Made by a program: the position numbers and the translations under genes. This document shows, piece by piece, positions 16,793 to 25,222 of a DNA stretch of 64,000 nt; the first letter of the stretch is position 1; the number at the start of each line of letters is the position of its first letter. Origin of the DNA: an uncultured Sphingomonas sp. GTDB lineage: Bacteria > Pseudomonadota > Alphaproteobacteria > Sphingomonadales > Sphingomonadaceae. Under the pieces are notes generated by a model. It searched no databases, had not been told where the DNA came from, and saw nothing but the letters and a program-made list of their open reading frames with translations. Location: contig CAJYOI010000005.1 in assembly GCA_913776045.1 (NCBI GenBank), positions 53,127-117,126 of the forward strand, in the 5' to 3' direction.

Positions 16793-17302
16793 TTAAACCT
16801 GTTCCCCGGCGAAGGCCGGGGTCCAGCCTCCGACCGGTTGCGACTGGACCCCGGCCTTGGGTCCCATCAAAGTAGTACTTTGATGGGTACCCTGCGCCGG
16901 GGAACTGAGTTGGGTAAGCGTGATGCCGGCAAGCGCCGATCGCACCGCGCCGTTGACCGTACCCATATGCGGCCGGACGTGGCACGTGCCGCCTACCGCA
17001 CAATCATGGCTCGCCGGATCGACGCAGGTGGTGAGCCCGATCGGCCCCTCGATCGCCTCGACGATATCGGCCAGCGTGATCGTCGCCGGCGGCCGTGCGA
17101 GGCGGAAGCCCCCGCCGGTCCCGCGCGCGCTGTCGATCAGCCCGGCGGCGCTGAGGCGGCTGACGAGCTTCTGCACGGTCGGCAGCGGCAGGCCGGTCTC
17201 CTCGGCGATGACGGTCGCGTTCAGCCGGCCCGACACGCCGCAGTGCCGCGCGGCGGCTGCGAGCAGCACCACGGCATAATCGGCTTGGGCGGTCAGGCGC
17301 AT
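16793..17302 (-). CDS. Rrf2-family SUF operon regulator with repeat-encoded C-terminal tail
   Basis: Transcription factor of the IscR/SufR type, with an N-terminal winged helix ([40 protein letters not shown]) and three cysteines at 93, 101 and 107 that should bind a [2Fe-2S] cluster, reporting cluster status to the suf promoter. Family members are about 135-150 residues; this one has 169. The last 37 residues (about 132-169) are encoded by the palindromic repeat at 16801-16905 and look unlike the rest. It is the first gene of the SUF operon, four bases before sufB, so it likely regulates its own operon. Confidence 0.92.
   Translation of the reverse strand: MRLTAQADYAVVLLAAAARHCGVSGRLNATVIAEETGLPLPTVQKLVSRLSAAGLIDSARGTGGGFRLARPPATITLADIVEAIEGPIGLTTCVDPASHDCAVGGTCHVRPHMGTVNGAVRSALAGITLTQLSSPAQGTHQSTTLMGPKAGVQSQPVGGWTPAFAGEQV
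16801..16905. repeat. Nested palindromic repeat at the 3' end of the Rrf2 regulator gene
   Basis: Three nested inverted repeats: outer GTTCCCCGGCG (16801) with CGCCGGGGAAC (16895); middle AAGGCCGGGGTCCAG (16812-16826) with CTGGACCCCGGCCTT (16844-16858); and a separate hairpin CCCATCAAAGTA (16863) with TACTTTGATGGG (16876) around a single G. The third, AT-rich hairpin sits between the middle and outer right arms as if inserted into an older repeat. The element is unrelated in sequence to the 133-bp elements. Confidence 0.85.
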
Positions 17303-17320
17303 TGTTGCGAGCGGCTCTCA

Positions 17321-17343
17321 AATCGGAGGGAATCGTTCCGATT
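17321..17343. promoter_or_regulatory. Inverted repeat AATCGG-N11-CCGATT upstream of the SUF regulator
   Basis: Two 6-bp arms separated by 11 bases lie 19-41 bp before the start of the Rrf2 gene, with an extra GGAATCG inside. The position suits an operator for autoregulation by the Rrf2 protein. The motif was not compared with known IscR or SufR sites. Confidence 0.45.
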
Positions 17344-17398
17344 GGGCAGATAGGGGGTTGGGGTGCGTTGCACAACCCGTAGCGGCGGACAGCAAAAC

Positions 17399-17428
17399 GC
17401 CCGCCCGGTCACTTGGGACCGGACGGGC
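17399..17428 (-). terminator. Rho-independent terminator of the isocitrate lyase transcription unit
   Basis: A 12-bp stem with one mismatch (GCCCGCCCGGTC and GACCGGACGGGC, loop ACTTGG) is followed on the minus strand by GTTTTGC. It lies downstream of the 51-residue gene. Confidence 0.8.
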
Positions 17429-17454
17429 AGGCACCCTCTCCAGGGAGTCTCAGG

Positions 17455-17610
17455 TCAGCCCAGTCGGCCCAGCCGGTGGTACAGGTTGCTGAACTTCGCC
17501 GAACGCGGTTCGTCGGCGATCTTGCGGACGTAATCGGCGACGGCTTCCTTCATCAGGCCGAAGTCCTCGGTCGAGAAGACGGCGCGGCTGCGTTGCGGTT
17601 CGTTGGTCAT
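17455..17610 (-). CDS. 51-residue conserved-looking small protein downstream of aceA
   Basis: A short frame with good codon bias, from ATG 17610 to TGA 17455. The protein is charged, with FSTEDFGLMKEAVADYVRK and a basic C-terminus (FSNLYHRLGRLG). GGAGACGAG precedes the start. It lies 12 bases after isocitrate lyase and before a clear terminator, so it is the second gene of that unit. I do not recognise a family; the tight coupling suggests a function tied to aceA, perhaps as a modulator. Confidence 0.65.
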   Translation of the reverse strand: MTNEPQRSRAVFSTEDFGLMKEAVADYVRKIADEPRSAKFSNLYHRLGRLG

Positions 17611-17622
17611 CGTCTCGTCTCC

Positions 17623-18906
17623 TTATGCGGCTTGCTTGGTGAACTGATCGGCTTCGGTGCTTTCCGAATAGGCGGTGGTCGAACTGCTGCCCCCGGCGAG
17701 TGTCGTGGCGACGAGGTCGAAGTATCCGGTGCCGACCTCGCGCTGGTGCTTGGTCGCGGTGTAACCATCGGCTTCGGCGGCGAATTCGGCCTGTTGCAGC
17801 TCCGAATAGGCCGCCATCCCGCGGTCCTTGTACCCGCGCGCCAGCTCGAACATGCCGTAGTTGAGCTGGTGGAAGCCGGCGAGCGTGACGAACTGGAACT
17901 TGTACCCCATCGCCCCGATCTCACGCTGGAAACGGGCGATGTCGTCGCGGTCGAGGTTCTTTTCCCAGTTGAAGCTGGGCGAGCAATTATACGCCAGCAT
18001 CTTGTCCGGAAACTCCTTCTTGATCGCCTCGGCGAAGCGCCGCGCGTCGTCCATGTTCGGCTTCGATGTCTCCCACCACAGCAGGTCGGCGTGTTCGGCG
18101 AAGGCGAGGCCACGCTTGATGCAATGGTCGACGCCGGTACCGTCCTTCAGGCGGTAGAAGCCCTCGGGCGTGCGTTCGCCGGTCAGGAATTCGCGGTCGC
18201 GGTCGTCGATGTCGCTGGTGATGAGCCGCGCCGATTCCGCGTCCGTCCGGGCGCAGATGATCGTCGGCACGCCGCTGACGTCCGCCGCGAGGCGCGCCGC
18301 ATCGAGGTTGCGGATATGCGCCTGGGTCGGGATCAGCACCTTGCCGCCCAGATGGCCGCACTTCTTCTCGGCGGCCAGCTGGTCCTCGTAGTGCACGCCC
18401 GCCGCTCCGGCCGCGATGTACGCCTTCATGATCTCGAAGCAGTTGAGGGGGCCGCCGAAGCCGGCTTCGGCATCCGCGACGATCGGCGCCAACCAGTCGC
18501 GGGTCGCCCCACCCTCGCTATGTTCGATCTGGTCGGCGCGCAGCAGCGCATTGTTGATCCGCCGCGCCAGCTCCGGCCCGGCGTTGGCGGGATAGAGCGA
18601 CTGGTCGGGGTACATCGCGCCAGCGGTGTTGGCGTCGGCCGCAACCTGCCAGCCCGACAGATAGATCGCCTTCAGCCCCGCACGGACCTGCTGCATCGCC
18701 TGGTTGCCGCTCATCGCGCCCAGCGAATTGATATAGGGTTCGCTCTGAAGCAGTTCCCACAGCTTCAGCGCGCCGCGCCGGGCAAGGCTGTGCTCGATCG
18801 GCACCGATCCGCGCAGCCGCTCGACATCGGCGGGCGTGTAGGGGCGCACGATGCCGTCGAAGCGGCCCTTGGGCGCGGGAACCAGATCTTCGAACGTCGT
18901 CGTCAT
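17623..18906 (-). CDS. aceA: Isocitrate lyase
   Basis: First enzyme of the glyoxylate shunt: splits isocitrate into glyoxylate and succinate for growth on acetate or fatty acids. The 427-residue protein contains the signature KKCGH (181-185, catalytic Cys183), the Mg-binding region [12 protein letters not shown] and [23 protein letters not shown] precedes the ATG at 18906. It diverges from a RamB/ScfR-like regulator, which likely controls it. Malate synthase is not adjacent. Confidence 0.97.
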   Translation of the reverse strand: MTTTFEDLVPAPKGRFDGIVRPYTPADVERLRGSVPIEHSLARRGALKLWELLQSEPYINSLGAMSGNQAMQQVRAGLKAIYLSGWQVAADANTAGAMYPDQSLYPANAGPELARRINNALLRADQIEHSEGGATRDWLAPIVADAEAGFGGPLNCFEIMKAYIAAGAAGVHYEDQLAAEKKCGHLGGKVLIPTQAHIRNLDAARLAADVSGVPTIICARTDAESARLITSDIDDRDREFLTGERTPEGFYRLKDGTGVDHCIKRGLAFAEHADLLWWETSKPNMDDARRFAEAIKKEFPDKMLAYNCSPSFNWEKNLDRDDIARFQREIGAMGYKFQFVTLAGFHQLNYGMFELARGYKDRGMAAYSELQQAEFAAEADGYTATKHQREVGTGYFDLVATTLAGGSSSTTAYSESTEADQFTKQAA

Positions 18907-19031
18907 GTGTCGTCCCTTCGTTGTGTTCGGATAATGACGGCGGGGTAACGGACAATCTTCGCGACAGAACAGCCTGAAATTGACAGGACCGAGGTCGTCG
19001 GGTCGGTGTCTATCGCGCTACTTGATGTCGC

Positions 19032-19050
19032 GTTGTAAAATCTTCACAAC
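19032..19050. promoter_or_regulatory. Inverted repeat GTTGT-N9-ACAAC before the RamB-like gene
   Basis: A 5-bp inverted repeat with a 9-base spacer lies 7-25 bases before the start codon at 19057. No clear ribosome-binding site is seen, so the transcript may be leaderless and the repeat could be an autoregulatory operator. The 150-bp gap back to aceA is the shared promoter region. Confidence 0.4.
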
Positions 19051-19056
19051 GCCGCA

Positions 19057-20439
19057 ATGGCTGATCGCAAGCTGTTCGCCGGATACGCCGTCCGCCGCCT
19101 TCGTCGCGGGGCCGCCCTAACGCAGGCGGCGATGGCCGAAATGCTGGGGATTTCGCCCAGCTACCTGAACCTCGTCGAGCGCAATCAGCGGCCGGTGTCG
19201 GCCAGCCTGTTGCTGGCGCTGGCCGAACGCTTCGACTTCGATCCACGTACCCTGGCCGCGGGCGAGCCCGGTGGCGGCGCCGAGGCGATCCGGCGGCGGC
19301 TGGCCGATCCGATCTTCGCCGACCTGGAGATCGACCGCGCCGAGCTGGAGGAGTGGCTGGTCGGCGCGCCCGGCGGGGCGGAGGCGTTCGCCCGCGCCTA
19401 TGACCGCGGCGGCGGGAGCGCGACCGCGGCAGAACCCGTCGACGCCGGCACCGCCGTCCGCCGCGAGATCGAACGCTGGCGCAACCATTTCGCCGACCTC
19501 GACGCCGCCGCCGAAGCACTGGCCGACGAACTGCGCCAGGGCGCCGGCGACCTGTTCGGCAGCCTCGCCGACCGGCTGCGGGTCAAGCACCAGCTCTCCA
19601 TCCGCATCCTGCCGCTGGAAGTGCTGACCGACGTCCGCGTCCGCATCGACCTCCACGCGCGGCAGATCCAGCTGTCCGAGACGCTCGACCCGCCGAGCCG
19701 CGTCTTCGCGCTCGCCCGCCACCTCGGCCAGATCGAGGCGCGCGCGGAGATCGATGCCCTCGTCCGCGGCGCCGGCTTTGTTGATCGCACGGCGGACAAA
19801 CTCTACCGCCGCCACCTGACCGGCTATTACGCCGCTGCGGTGATGATGCCCTACGCCCGCTTCCTGCGCGCGTGCGAGGCGACCGGATACGACCTCGACC
19901 TGATCCGCCGCCGCTTCGGCGCGTCGCCCGAGCAGGTCGCGCACCGGCTGACGACGCTCAGCCGCGTCGGCGCGCGCGGCCTGCCCTTCTTCATGCTGCG
20001 CACCGATCGCGCGGGTCAGGTGTCGAAGCGATTCGCCGGGGCGAGCAACGCGCCGCTGGTCGAGGGGCCAGGGCTGTGCCCGCTGCTCGACACCTTCACC
20101 GTCTTCCAGCGCCCCGACGAGCGCATCGTCCAGCTCGTCGCGCTGGAAGACGGCAGCCGCTGGTTCACCTCGTCGCGCTGCGTCGGCCCGCCTGGCGGCT
20201 GGCAAGGCGCCGTCCGCGCGCGCTTCGCGGTGACTCTGGGCCTCGCCGCCGATGCCGCCGGCACGCTCGCCGCCGCGCGCGGCCTCGACCTGGCCGGCGA
20301 AGCCACGCCCGTCGGTCTGGGCTGCCGCGCCTGCACCCGCCCCGACTGCCCTCAACGCTCCGCCGCGCCTGCGGGCCGCGCGCTGATCGTCAGCGATCGA
20401 GAAGCGGGGGTGTCACCGTTCAGCTTCGCGCAGGATTAG
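19057..20439 (+). CDS. XRE-family short-chain acyl-CoA-type regulator (RamB/ScfR-like)
   Basis: Cytoplasmic transcription factor of 460 residues. Residues 10-65 form an XRE helix-turn-helix (TQAAMAEMLGISPSYLNLVE), followed by an ImmA/IrrE-like central part (about 140-290: LADRLRVKHQLSIRILP) and a C-terminal DUF2083-type domain with a cysteine-rich motif GLGCRACTRPDCPQR. This domain order is that of RamB and ScfR, regulators of acetate and propionate metabolism. It is transcribed away from aceA across a 150-bp gap, so control of the glyoxylate shunt is likely. Confidence 0.88.
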   Translation: MADRKLFAGYAVRRLRRGAALTQAAMAEMLGISPSYLNLVERNQRPVSASLLLALAERFDFDPRTLAAGEPGGGAEAIRRRLADPIFADLEIDRAELEEWLVGAPGGAEAFARAYDRGGGSATAAEPVDAGTAVRREIERWRNHFADLDAAAEALADELRQGAGDLFGSLADRLRVKHQLSIRILPLEVLTDVRVRIDLHARQIQLSETLDPPSRVFALARHLGQIEARAEIDALVRGAGFVDRTADKLYRRHLTGYYAAAVMMPYARFLRACEATGYDLDLIRRRFGASPEQVAHRLTTLSRVGARGLPFFMLRTDRAGQVSKRFAGASNAPLVEGPGLCPLLDTFTVFQRPDERIVQLVALEDGSRWFTSSRCVGPPGGWQGAVRARFAVTLGLAADAAGTLAAARGLDLAGEATPVGLGCRACTRPDCPQRSAAPAGRALIVSDREAGVSPFSFAQD

Positions 20440-21059
20440 CCGGGGTGTTTGGGCAGGATCAGCGCGAACAGGTCGGCGGTTCGGCCTTTGGCGCCGCCGC
20501 CCGGGAAATGGGTCTGTCGGCTCCGTTCCGGCGTGATGGTTTCGAACGTTATCGTGAACACGCTTGGCGGTGGCGGGCCGCCGGCGGGGTCGTACCAGCC
20601 GGACGTCGGCTCGGCGTAGAAACAGGGATCGGCCAAGATGGAATCGACCGCACGTCCGTCCTCGATGGATAAGGTCCATGCCCGGCGAGACGTTGGCTGA
20701 ATCGGGGCATCTTTCCCCCAGAGGCGGCTACGCCCGACCTCGGTGCCGCTCCACAGCCCTGCGGCGTCGCGGGTCAGGACGATACTGTACCAATAGTCCA
20801 CGAGGTGGCCGCCGGTTGCGTAGAAGCGGATCTGCGTCGGAGCCTCGGGCATGGGCGCGTTCAGCGCCGATCGCAGCGCCCGATGCTCAGGCAGCCCGCT
20901 CGGTTGCGGTGCCCAAGACGAGTCGGGCAATCGAGCCAGCGCCTCGGCAACCGGACCGCAGCCCTTCAGGACCGCCCGCGCCGCCGTGGCCGCCAGCACC
21001 GGATCCTCAATCGGGCTCGGCATCAGTGTCAGATACGCCGCGAGCAAGCCGCTCATCAT
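20436..21059 (-). CDS. Hypothetical protein
   Basis: A protein of about 207 residues starting at one of two adjacent ATGs (21059 or 21056) just after GGAGG. The N-terminus MMSGLLAAYLTLMPSP is moderately hydrophobic and may be a signal sequence. Two cysteines (KGCGPVAE and ADPCFYAEP) and aromatic-rich segments (IRFYATGGHLVDYWYSIVLT) suggest a folded secreted domain. I do not recognise a family. Its stop overlaps the end of the RamB-like gene by four bases on the opposite strand. It is followed upstream by another secreted hypothetical gene in the same direction. Confidence 0.65.
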   Translation of the reverse strand: MMSGLLAAYLTLMPSPIEDPVLAATAARAVLKGCGPVAEALARLPDSSWAPQPSGLPEHRALRSALNAPMPEAPTQIRFYATGGHLVDYWYSIVLTRDAAGLWSGTEVGRSRLWGKDAPIQPTSRRAWTLSIEDGRAVDSILADPCFYAEPTSGWYDPAGGPPPPSVFTITFETITPERSRQTHFPGGGAKGRTADLFALILPKHPG

Positions 21060-21075
21060 GCCTCCGTCTTCCAAT

Positions 21076-21855
21076 CTACCCGCACCACAGCGCGCCATGC
21101 TTCAGCCGCGGTTTGCCGCACGAACCGTCGGGCACCGGCAGCGGTGCCCCCGGTTTCCACAGCCCGAGCCGGCGCTGAAGGCCCGGCGTTTCGGAATCGA
21201 TCACCGCCACCGGATTGCCATCGCCATAGCGTGTCGCGCTGCGATAGCGCAGTATCTGCGCATAGCGGCCGGCCGCGCCGAGCCGGTTGACGGTGATCCA
21301 GAAGGCGTAGGGTGCATCCGCAGTCGGCTCGGCCGAGACGATCGCACCGCGTAGCGGGCCGCGATCAATGTAGCGGACCTCTTGATTGTTGTTGCTGCCC
21401 GTCTGCTTGGAATAGACCATCACGAAAGTATCCGTGGCGCGATCATAGGCCAGAGCCATGGTCCCGATCAGCCGATCGCCGTTCCCGCCGGGCAGGCTCG
21501 CTGCCTGAACCAGCAGGATGGGCCGGTTCGGCCGCGCAAGAACGATGCGGGCGGCGAGCAGATAGTGCGGGCGGTCGAACGGCCCGGCTGCGGCGCGCGC
21601 GGTCAGGATGGTGTCGAGCGCGGGCCGGCAGGTCCTGCCGCCGTCGCGCGTCAAGCAAAGCCGCACTTCGCCCGGCGCCTTCTCGGTCCCGTCCCCCCGC
21701 GGATCATCGACCGGCGGCCCTTGGGTGACGAGAAAGCGCCACCCCTCGGGCGCACGAAATTTGGCGGAGAGCGGCAGGTCGGCGAGCGTGGGCTGCGTCA
21801 CGGGCGTCACGCCCGGCGCGACGACGAGGCTCAAGCATCCCAGCAGCAACGTCAT
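21076..21855 (-). CDS. Exported hypothetical protein
   Basis: A 259-residue protein with a short signal-like N-terminus (MTLLLGCLSLVVAPGVTPV; Cys7 might be a weak lipobox cysteine). Beta-rich segments follow (APEGWRFLVTQGPPVDD, RLIGTMALAYDRATDTFVMV, AFWITVNRLGAAGRYAQILR). Four cysteines pair as CLTRDGGRTC and CGKPRLKHGALWC near the C-terminus, typical of disulfides in the periplasm. No family is recognised. It lies between the LysE exporter and the preceding hypothetical gene, all on the minus strand. Confidence 0.65.
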   Translation of the reverse strand: MTLLLGCLSLVVAPGVTPVTQPTLADLPLSAKFRAPEGWRFLVTQGPPVDDPRGDGTEKAPGEVRLCLTRDGGRTCRPALDTILTARAAAGPFDRPHYLLAARIVLARPNRPILLVQAASLPGGNGDRLIGTMALAYDRATDTFVMVYSKQTGSNNNQEVRYIDRGPLRGAIVSAEPTADAPYAFWITVNRLGAAGRYAQILRYRSATRYGDGNPVAVIDSETPGLQRRLGLWKPGAPLPVPDGSCGKPRLKHGALWCG

Positions 21856-21871
21856 CGCCTTCTCCCGGCCG

Positions 21872-22495
21872 TCACCGCCGCATCGCCGCCATCGCGAGGC
21901 CCGCCGTCATCACCGCCCCGCCCCCGGCGCGCTGTGTCCATTTGCGGACACCCGGCCGGCGGATCATGCCCGACGCGGTCGAGGCGGTCAGGGCATAGAG
22001 CGTGTCGGTGGTCGCCGCGATCAGGACATAAGTCGCGATCAGCAGCGCCGCCTGCGGGACATAGGCCGCGTCGGGGCGGATGAACTGCGTGGCGAAGGCG
22101 ATGAAGAACAGGATCGTCTTGGGATGGAAGGTGCCGACCACGACGTTGGTCAGGAACGCCGCGCGCGCGCTGACCGGACGCCGCGTGGCATCGTCGGTAT
22201 CGGATGCGCGGCTGCGCAGGATCGCAAGTGCGCCGATCACGATCAGATAGATGGCGCCTGCCCATTTCAGGATAATGAAGGCCAGCGCCGATGTTTCGAG
22301 GATCGCCCCGGCACCGGCAAGGGACACCGTCATCGCGACGAGATTGCCGACCGCCATCCCCGCGACCGAGGCGAGCGCGGTGCGACGCCCCGAACTGAGC
22401 GCAAACCCGATGATGCTGGCTACCCCGGGGCCGGGGATCAGCGCCATGATCAGCGACGCCAGGGCGAAGGCGAGCCAGAGGTGCAGGTCGATCAT
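21872..22495 (-). CDS. LysE/RhtB-family amino-acid exporter
   Basis: Inner-membrane exporter of 207 residues. The family signature ALIPGPGVASIIGFALSSGRR is at residues 18-38, followed by five further hydrophobic segments; the usual six-helix topology fits. The substrate within the family (lysine, threonine, homoserine or other) cannot be predicted. It overlaps the upstream thioesterase stop by four bases (ATGA), so the two are co-translated. Confidence 0.88.
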   Translation of the reverse strand: MIDLHLWLAFALASLIMALIPGPGVASIIGFALSSGRRTALASVAGMAVGNLVAMTVSLAGAGAILETSALAFIILKWAGAIYLIVIGALAILRSRASDTDDATRRPVSARAAFLTNVVVGTFHPKTILFFIAFATQFIRPDAAYVPQAALLIATYVLIAATTDTLYALTASTASGMIRRPGVRKWTQRAGGGAVMTAGLAMAAMRR

Positions 22496-22917
22496 GCTGG
22501 ACTGTTCCGATCCGAGGACGGAAGCGCGTCGAGGAAGGGTGCCGCAATCTCAGGCGTGATCCGCAGCAATCGCCCGCTCGCCTTGTCGAGCAGGGCCCAG
22601 GTCGTCCGCGCCGCTACCTTCACCTTGCCGTCGTCGCCGGTAAAGCGGACGTGACGGTCGAAGCGGGCGCCCTTGGGGGCGTCGCCGACCCAGGTTTCGC
22701 CGGTCACGCTTTCGCCGGCGACCAAATTGCCGCGATAGTCGATCTCGTGGCGGACGACGACCCAGATATAGGCGTCCTGATGCTCCGATGGCGCGACCGC
22801 GGCCCAGTGGGCGACGGCGATGTCCTGGATCCAGCGCACCCATTCGGCATTGTTGACGTGGCCGAGTTCGTCGATGTGCTCGCGCTGAGCGGTGAAGCGG
22901 CGGGTGAACGGCGTCAT
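22492..22917 (-). CDS. Acyl-CoA thioesterase, 4HBT hotdog family
   Basis: Soluble 141-residue hotdog-fold enzyme that hydrolyses acyl-CoA thioesters. The motif ELGHVNNAEWVRWIQD (residues 17-32) is the 4HBT/FadM-type active-site loop with its HVNN. The start at 22917 is set by this usual N-terminus (MTPFTRRFTAQREHID). It is followed directly by the LysE exporter gene with a 4-base overlap. The substrate is unknown. Confidence 0.88.
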   Translation of the reverse strand: MTPFTRRFTAQREHIDELGHVNNAEWVRWIQDIAVAHWAAVAPSEHQDAYIWVVVRHEIDYRGNLVAGESVTGETWVGDAPKGARFDRHVRFTGDDGKVKVAARTTWALLDKASGRLLRITPEIAAPFLDALPSSDRNSPA

Positions 22918-22958
22918 ACGCCTTTCTACCGCGTTTGCGCCGGTGGCGGAAATGCGAA

Positions 22959-22986
22959 AGCGCCCCGACCACGAGGTCGAGACGCT
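22959..22986 (-). terminator. Terminator after the small exported protein gene
   Basis: A 12-bp stem AGCGCCCCGACC / GGTCGAGACGCT (two wobble pairs, loop ACGA) is followed on the minus strand by CTTTCG and T-rich sequence. It ends the 23007-23300 transcript. Confidence 0.7.
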
Positions 22987-23006
22987 CTGGCCGTTCGGTA
23001 GGTTGA

Positions 23007-23300
23007 TTAGCGCGAGGCGACCTGCACGGCCTTCGCGCGGGCGGCGACCTGGACGTGGACCGGGTCGATCGCGACGCCGCGCTGGCTCCAGCCCTTCTGG
23101 TCGTGGCAGTCGCCACGGCGGATCAGGCGGTTGGCATAGGTGCCGGCGATGCCCCACCCGCTGCGGATGCAGTAGCGATCGGCATCGGCCTGCTGCGTCA
23201 GCGTGATCGCGTCGAACGCGCGGGACTGCGCGGCGGCGGGGGCGGCGGTGGCGATCAGGCTGGCGGCGGTGGCGGCGATCAGGGCGGTGGTCTTGGTCAT
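23007..23300 (-). CDS. Small exported hypothetical protein
   Basis: A 97-residue protein with a clear signal peptide (MTKTTALIAATAASLIATAA, cleavage near APAAAQ). The mature part has two cysteines (RYCIRSGW and RGDCHDQK), probably a disulfide, and a positively charged C-terminus. AAGGAGAC lies just before the ATG. It has its own terminator downstream, so it is monocistronic. I do not recognise its family. Confidence 0.72.
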   Translation of the reverse strand: MTKTTALIAATAASLIATAAPAAAQSRAFDAITLTQQADADRYCIRSGWGIAGTYANRLIRRGDCHDQKGWSQRGVAIDPVHVQVAARAKAVQVASR

Positions 23301-23490
23301 AATGTGTCTCCTTCTGCGTTGCTCGGCGCTGTTTCGCGCTGCACGAAGGAGGCGTTGCAGGAGGTGTGCCAGACTAATAAGTCACTGTTCCAAGACGCTT
23401 TTGTCGAAGGGGTGCCTTAGTTTGGCAAATCGGGAGCGAAAATCTCGCCAATCTTCGGCGCACCACACCGCAAAAGGTTAGCAAAACAAA

Positions 23491-23516
23491 ACGCCCCGGC
23501 ATCGCTGCCAGGGCGT
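23491..23516 (-). terminator. Terminator directly after ctaD
   Basis: An 11-bp stem ACGCCCCGGCA / TGCCAGGGCGT with loop TCGC, followed on the minus strand by TTTTGTTTTGC. It closes the ctaC-ctaD transcript 33 bases after the stop of ctaD. The remaining 190 bases up to 23300 hold the promoter of the small exported protein and no other gene I can see. Confidence 0.85.
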
Positions 23517-23548
23517 CTCGCTTCAGCCGGAGGCTGTCGTCGGATCGA

Positions 23549-25219
23549 TCAGTCGATCTTCGGCAGCGTCTCGAACTGGTGGTACGGCGGCGGCGAGCTG
23601 AGCGTCCACTCCAGGGTGGTCGCCCCTTCGCCCCAGGGATTGTCGCCCGCCTTCTTGCCCGCGATCAACGACCAGATCAGGTTGACGAAGAAGATCGCCA
23701 TACCGGCCGCCATGATCATGTAGCCGATCGTGGCGATGTTGTTGAAGTGGGCGTAGGCATCCGGATAGTCCGGGTAACGACGCGGCATGCCCTGCAGACC
23801 CAGGAAATGCATCGGGAAGAACAGGATGTTCACGCCGATGAAGAACACCCAGAAGTGCAGCTGCCCCAGGAATTCGTTCATCATCTTGCCACTCATCTTC
23901 GGGAACCAATACGTGAACCCGGCGAACAGCGAGAAGACCGCACCCAGCGACAACACATAGTGGAAGTGGGCGACGACGTAATAGGTGTCCTGCATGTAAT
24001 CGTCGACGCCGCCGTTGGCGAGGACGACGCCGGTGACACCACCGACGGTGAACATGAAGATGAAGCCGATCGCCCACACCATCGGGGTCGGGAAGCGCAT
24101 CGACCCGCCCCACATCGTCGCGATCCACGAGAAGATCTTGATGCCGGTCGGAACCGCGATGACCATCGTCGCCGCGGTGAAGTACATCTTGGTGTTCACG
24201 CTGAGGCCGGTCGTGAACATGTGGTGCGCCCACACGACGAAGCCGACGACACCGATCGCGACCATGGCGTAGGCCATGCCGAGGTAGCCGAACACCGGCT
24301 TGCGGCTGAAGGTCGCGACGATGTGGCTGATGATGCCGAAGCCCGGCAGGATCATGATATACACTTCGGGGTGGCCGAAGAACCAGAACAGATGCTGGTA
24401 CAGCACCGGGTTACCGCCGCCAGCCGGATCGAAGAAGGTCGTGCCGAAGTTGCGGTCGGTCAGCAGCATCGTGATGGCCGCGGCCAGCACGGGAAGGGCG
24501 AGCAGCAGCAGGAACGCGGTGACCAGGATCGACCAGGCGAACAGCGGCATCTTGTGCAGCGTCATGCCCGGTGCGCGCATGTTGAAGATGGTCGTGATGA
24601 AGTTGATCGCACCCAGGATCGACGATGCGCCGGCCAAGTGGAGCGACAGGATCGCCATGTCCGTCGACGGCCCTGGCTCACCATAGGTCGACAGCGGCGC
24701 ATAGAGCGTCCAGCCATTGCCTGCGCCGCCGAAGAACGGCGATGCCAGCAGCAGCAGGAACGACGGCACCAGCAGCCAGAACGAAATGTTGTTCATGCGC
24801 GGGAACGCCATGTCCGGCGCACCGATCATGATCGGCACGAACCAGTTGCCGAACCCGCCGACCATCGCCGGCATGACCATGAAGAACACCATGATCAGGC
24901 CGTGCGCGGTGATGAGCACGTTCCAGAAGTGCAGCGCCTCGTCGAAGCTGACTGTGCCGCCGTGCAGCACGCCGGCCCAGGCGGGCAGATACTGAATGCC
25001 CGGGTGCATCAGTTCGGCGCGCATCAGGCCGGAAATGCCGCCGCCGATGATCCCCGCCACAATGGCGAAGATCAGGTACAGCGTGCCGATATCCTTGTGA
25101 TTGGTCGACAGGAACCAGCGGGCGAAGAAGCCCGGCTTGTGATCGGCATCGTGATGATGCGCGTCATGGGCGTGACCGTGCGCGTCGAACGCGGACGGGG
25201 TGAGCGCGGTATCGGTCAT
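23549..25219 (-). CDS. ctaD: Cytochrome c oxidase subunit I
   Basis: Catalytic subunit of the aa3-type heme-copper oxidase in the inner membrane. The 556-residue protein has 12 membrane helices and the heme/CuB ligands in [27 protein letters not shown] and [14 protein letters not shown], plus the heme a ligand in [13 protein letters not shown] histidine-rich N-terminus ([16 protein letters not shown]) precedes the first helix. It starts three bases after the ctaC stop, so the two form one unit. Confidence 0.98.
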   Translation of the reverse strand: MTDTALTPSAFDAHGHAHDAHHHDADHKPGFFARWFLSTNHKDIGTLYLIFAIVAGIIGGGISGLMRAELMHPGIQYLPAWAGVLHGGTVSFDEALHFWNVLITAHGLIMVFFMVMPAMVGGFGNWFVPIMIGAPDMAFPRMNNISFWLLVPSFLLLLASPFFGGAGNGWTLYAPLSTYGEPGPSTDMAILSLHLAGASSILGAINFITTIFNMRAPGMTLHKMPLFAWSILVTAFLLLLALPVLAAAITMLLTDRNFGTTFFDPAGGGNPVLYQHLFWFFGHPEVYIMILPGFGIISHIVATFSRKPVFGYLGMAYAMVAIGVVGFVVWAHHMFTTGLSVNTKMYFTAATMVIAVPTGIKIFSWIATMWGGSMRFPTPMVWAIGFIFMFTVGGVTGVVLANGGVDDYMQDTYYVVAHFHYVLSLGAVFSLFAGFTYWFPKMSGKMMNEFLGQLHFWVFFIGVNILFFPMHFLGLQGMPRRYPDYPDAYAHFNNIATIGYMIMAAGMAIFFVNLIWSLIAGKKAGDNPWGEGATTLEWTLSSPPPYHQFETLPKID

Positions 25220-25222
25220 CGG

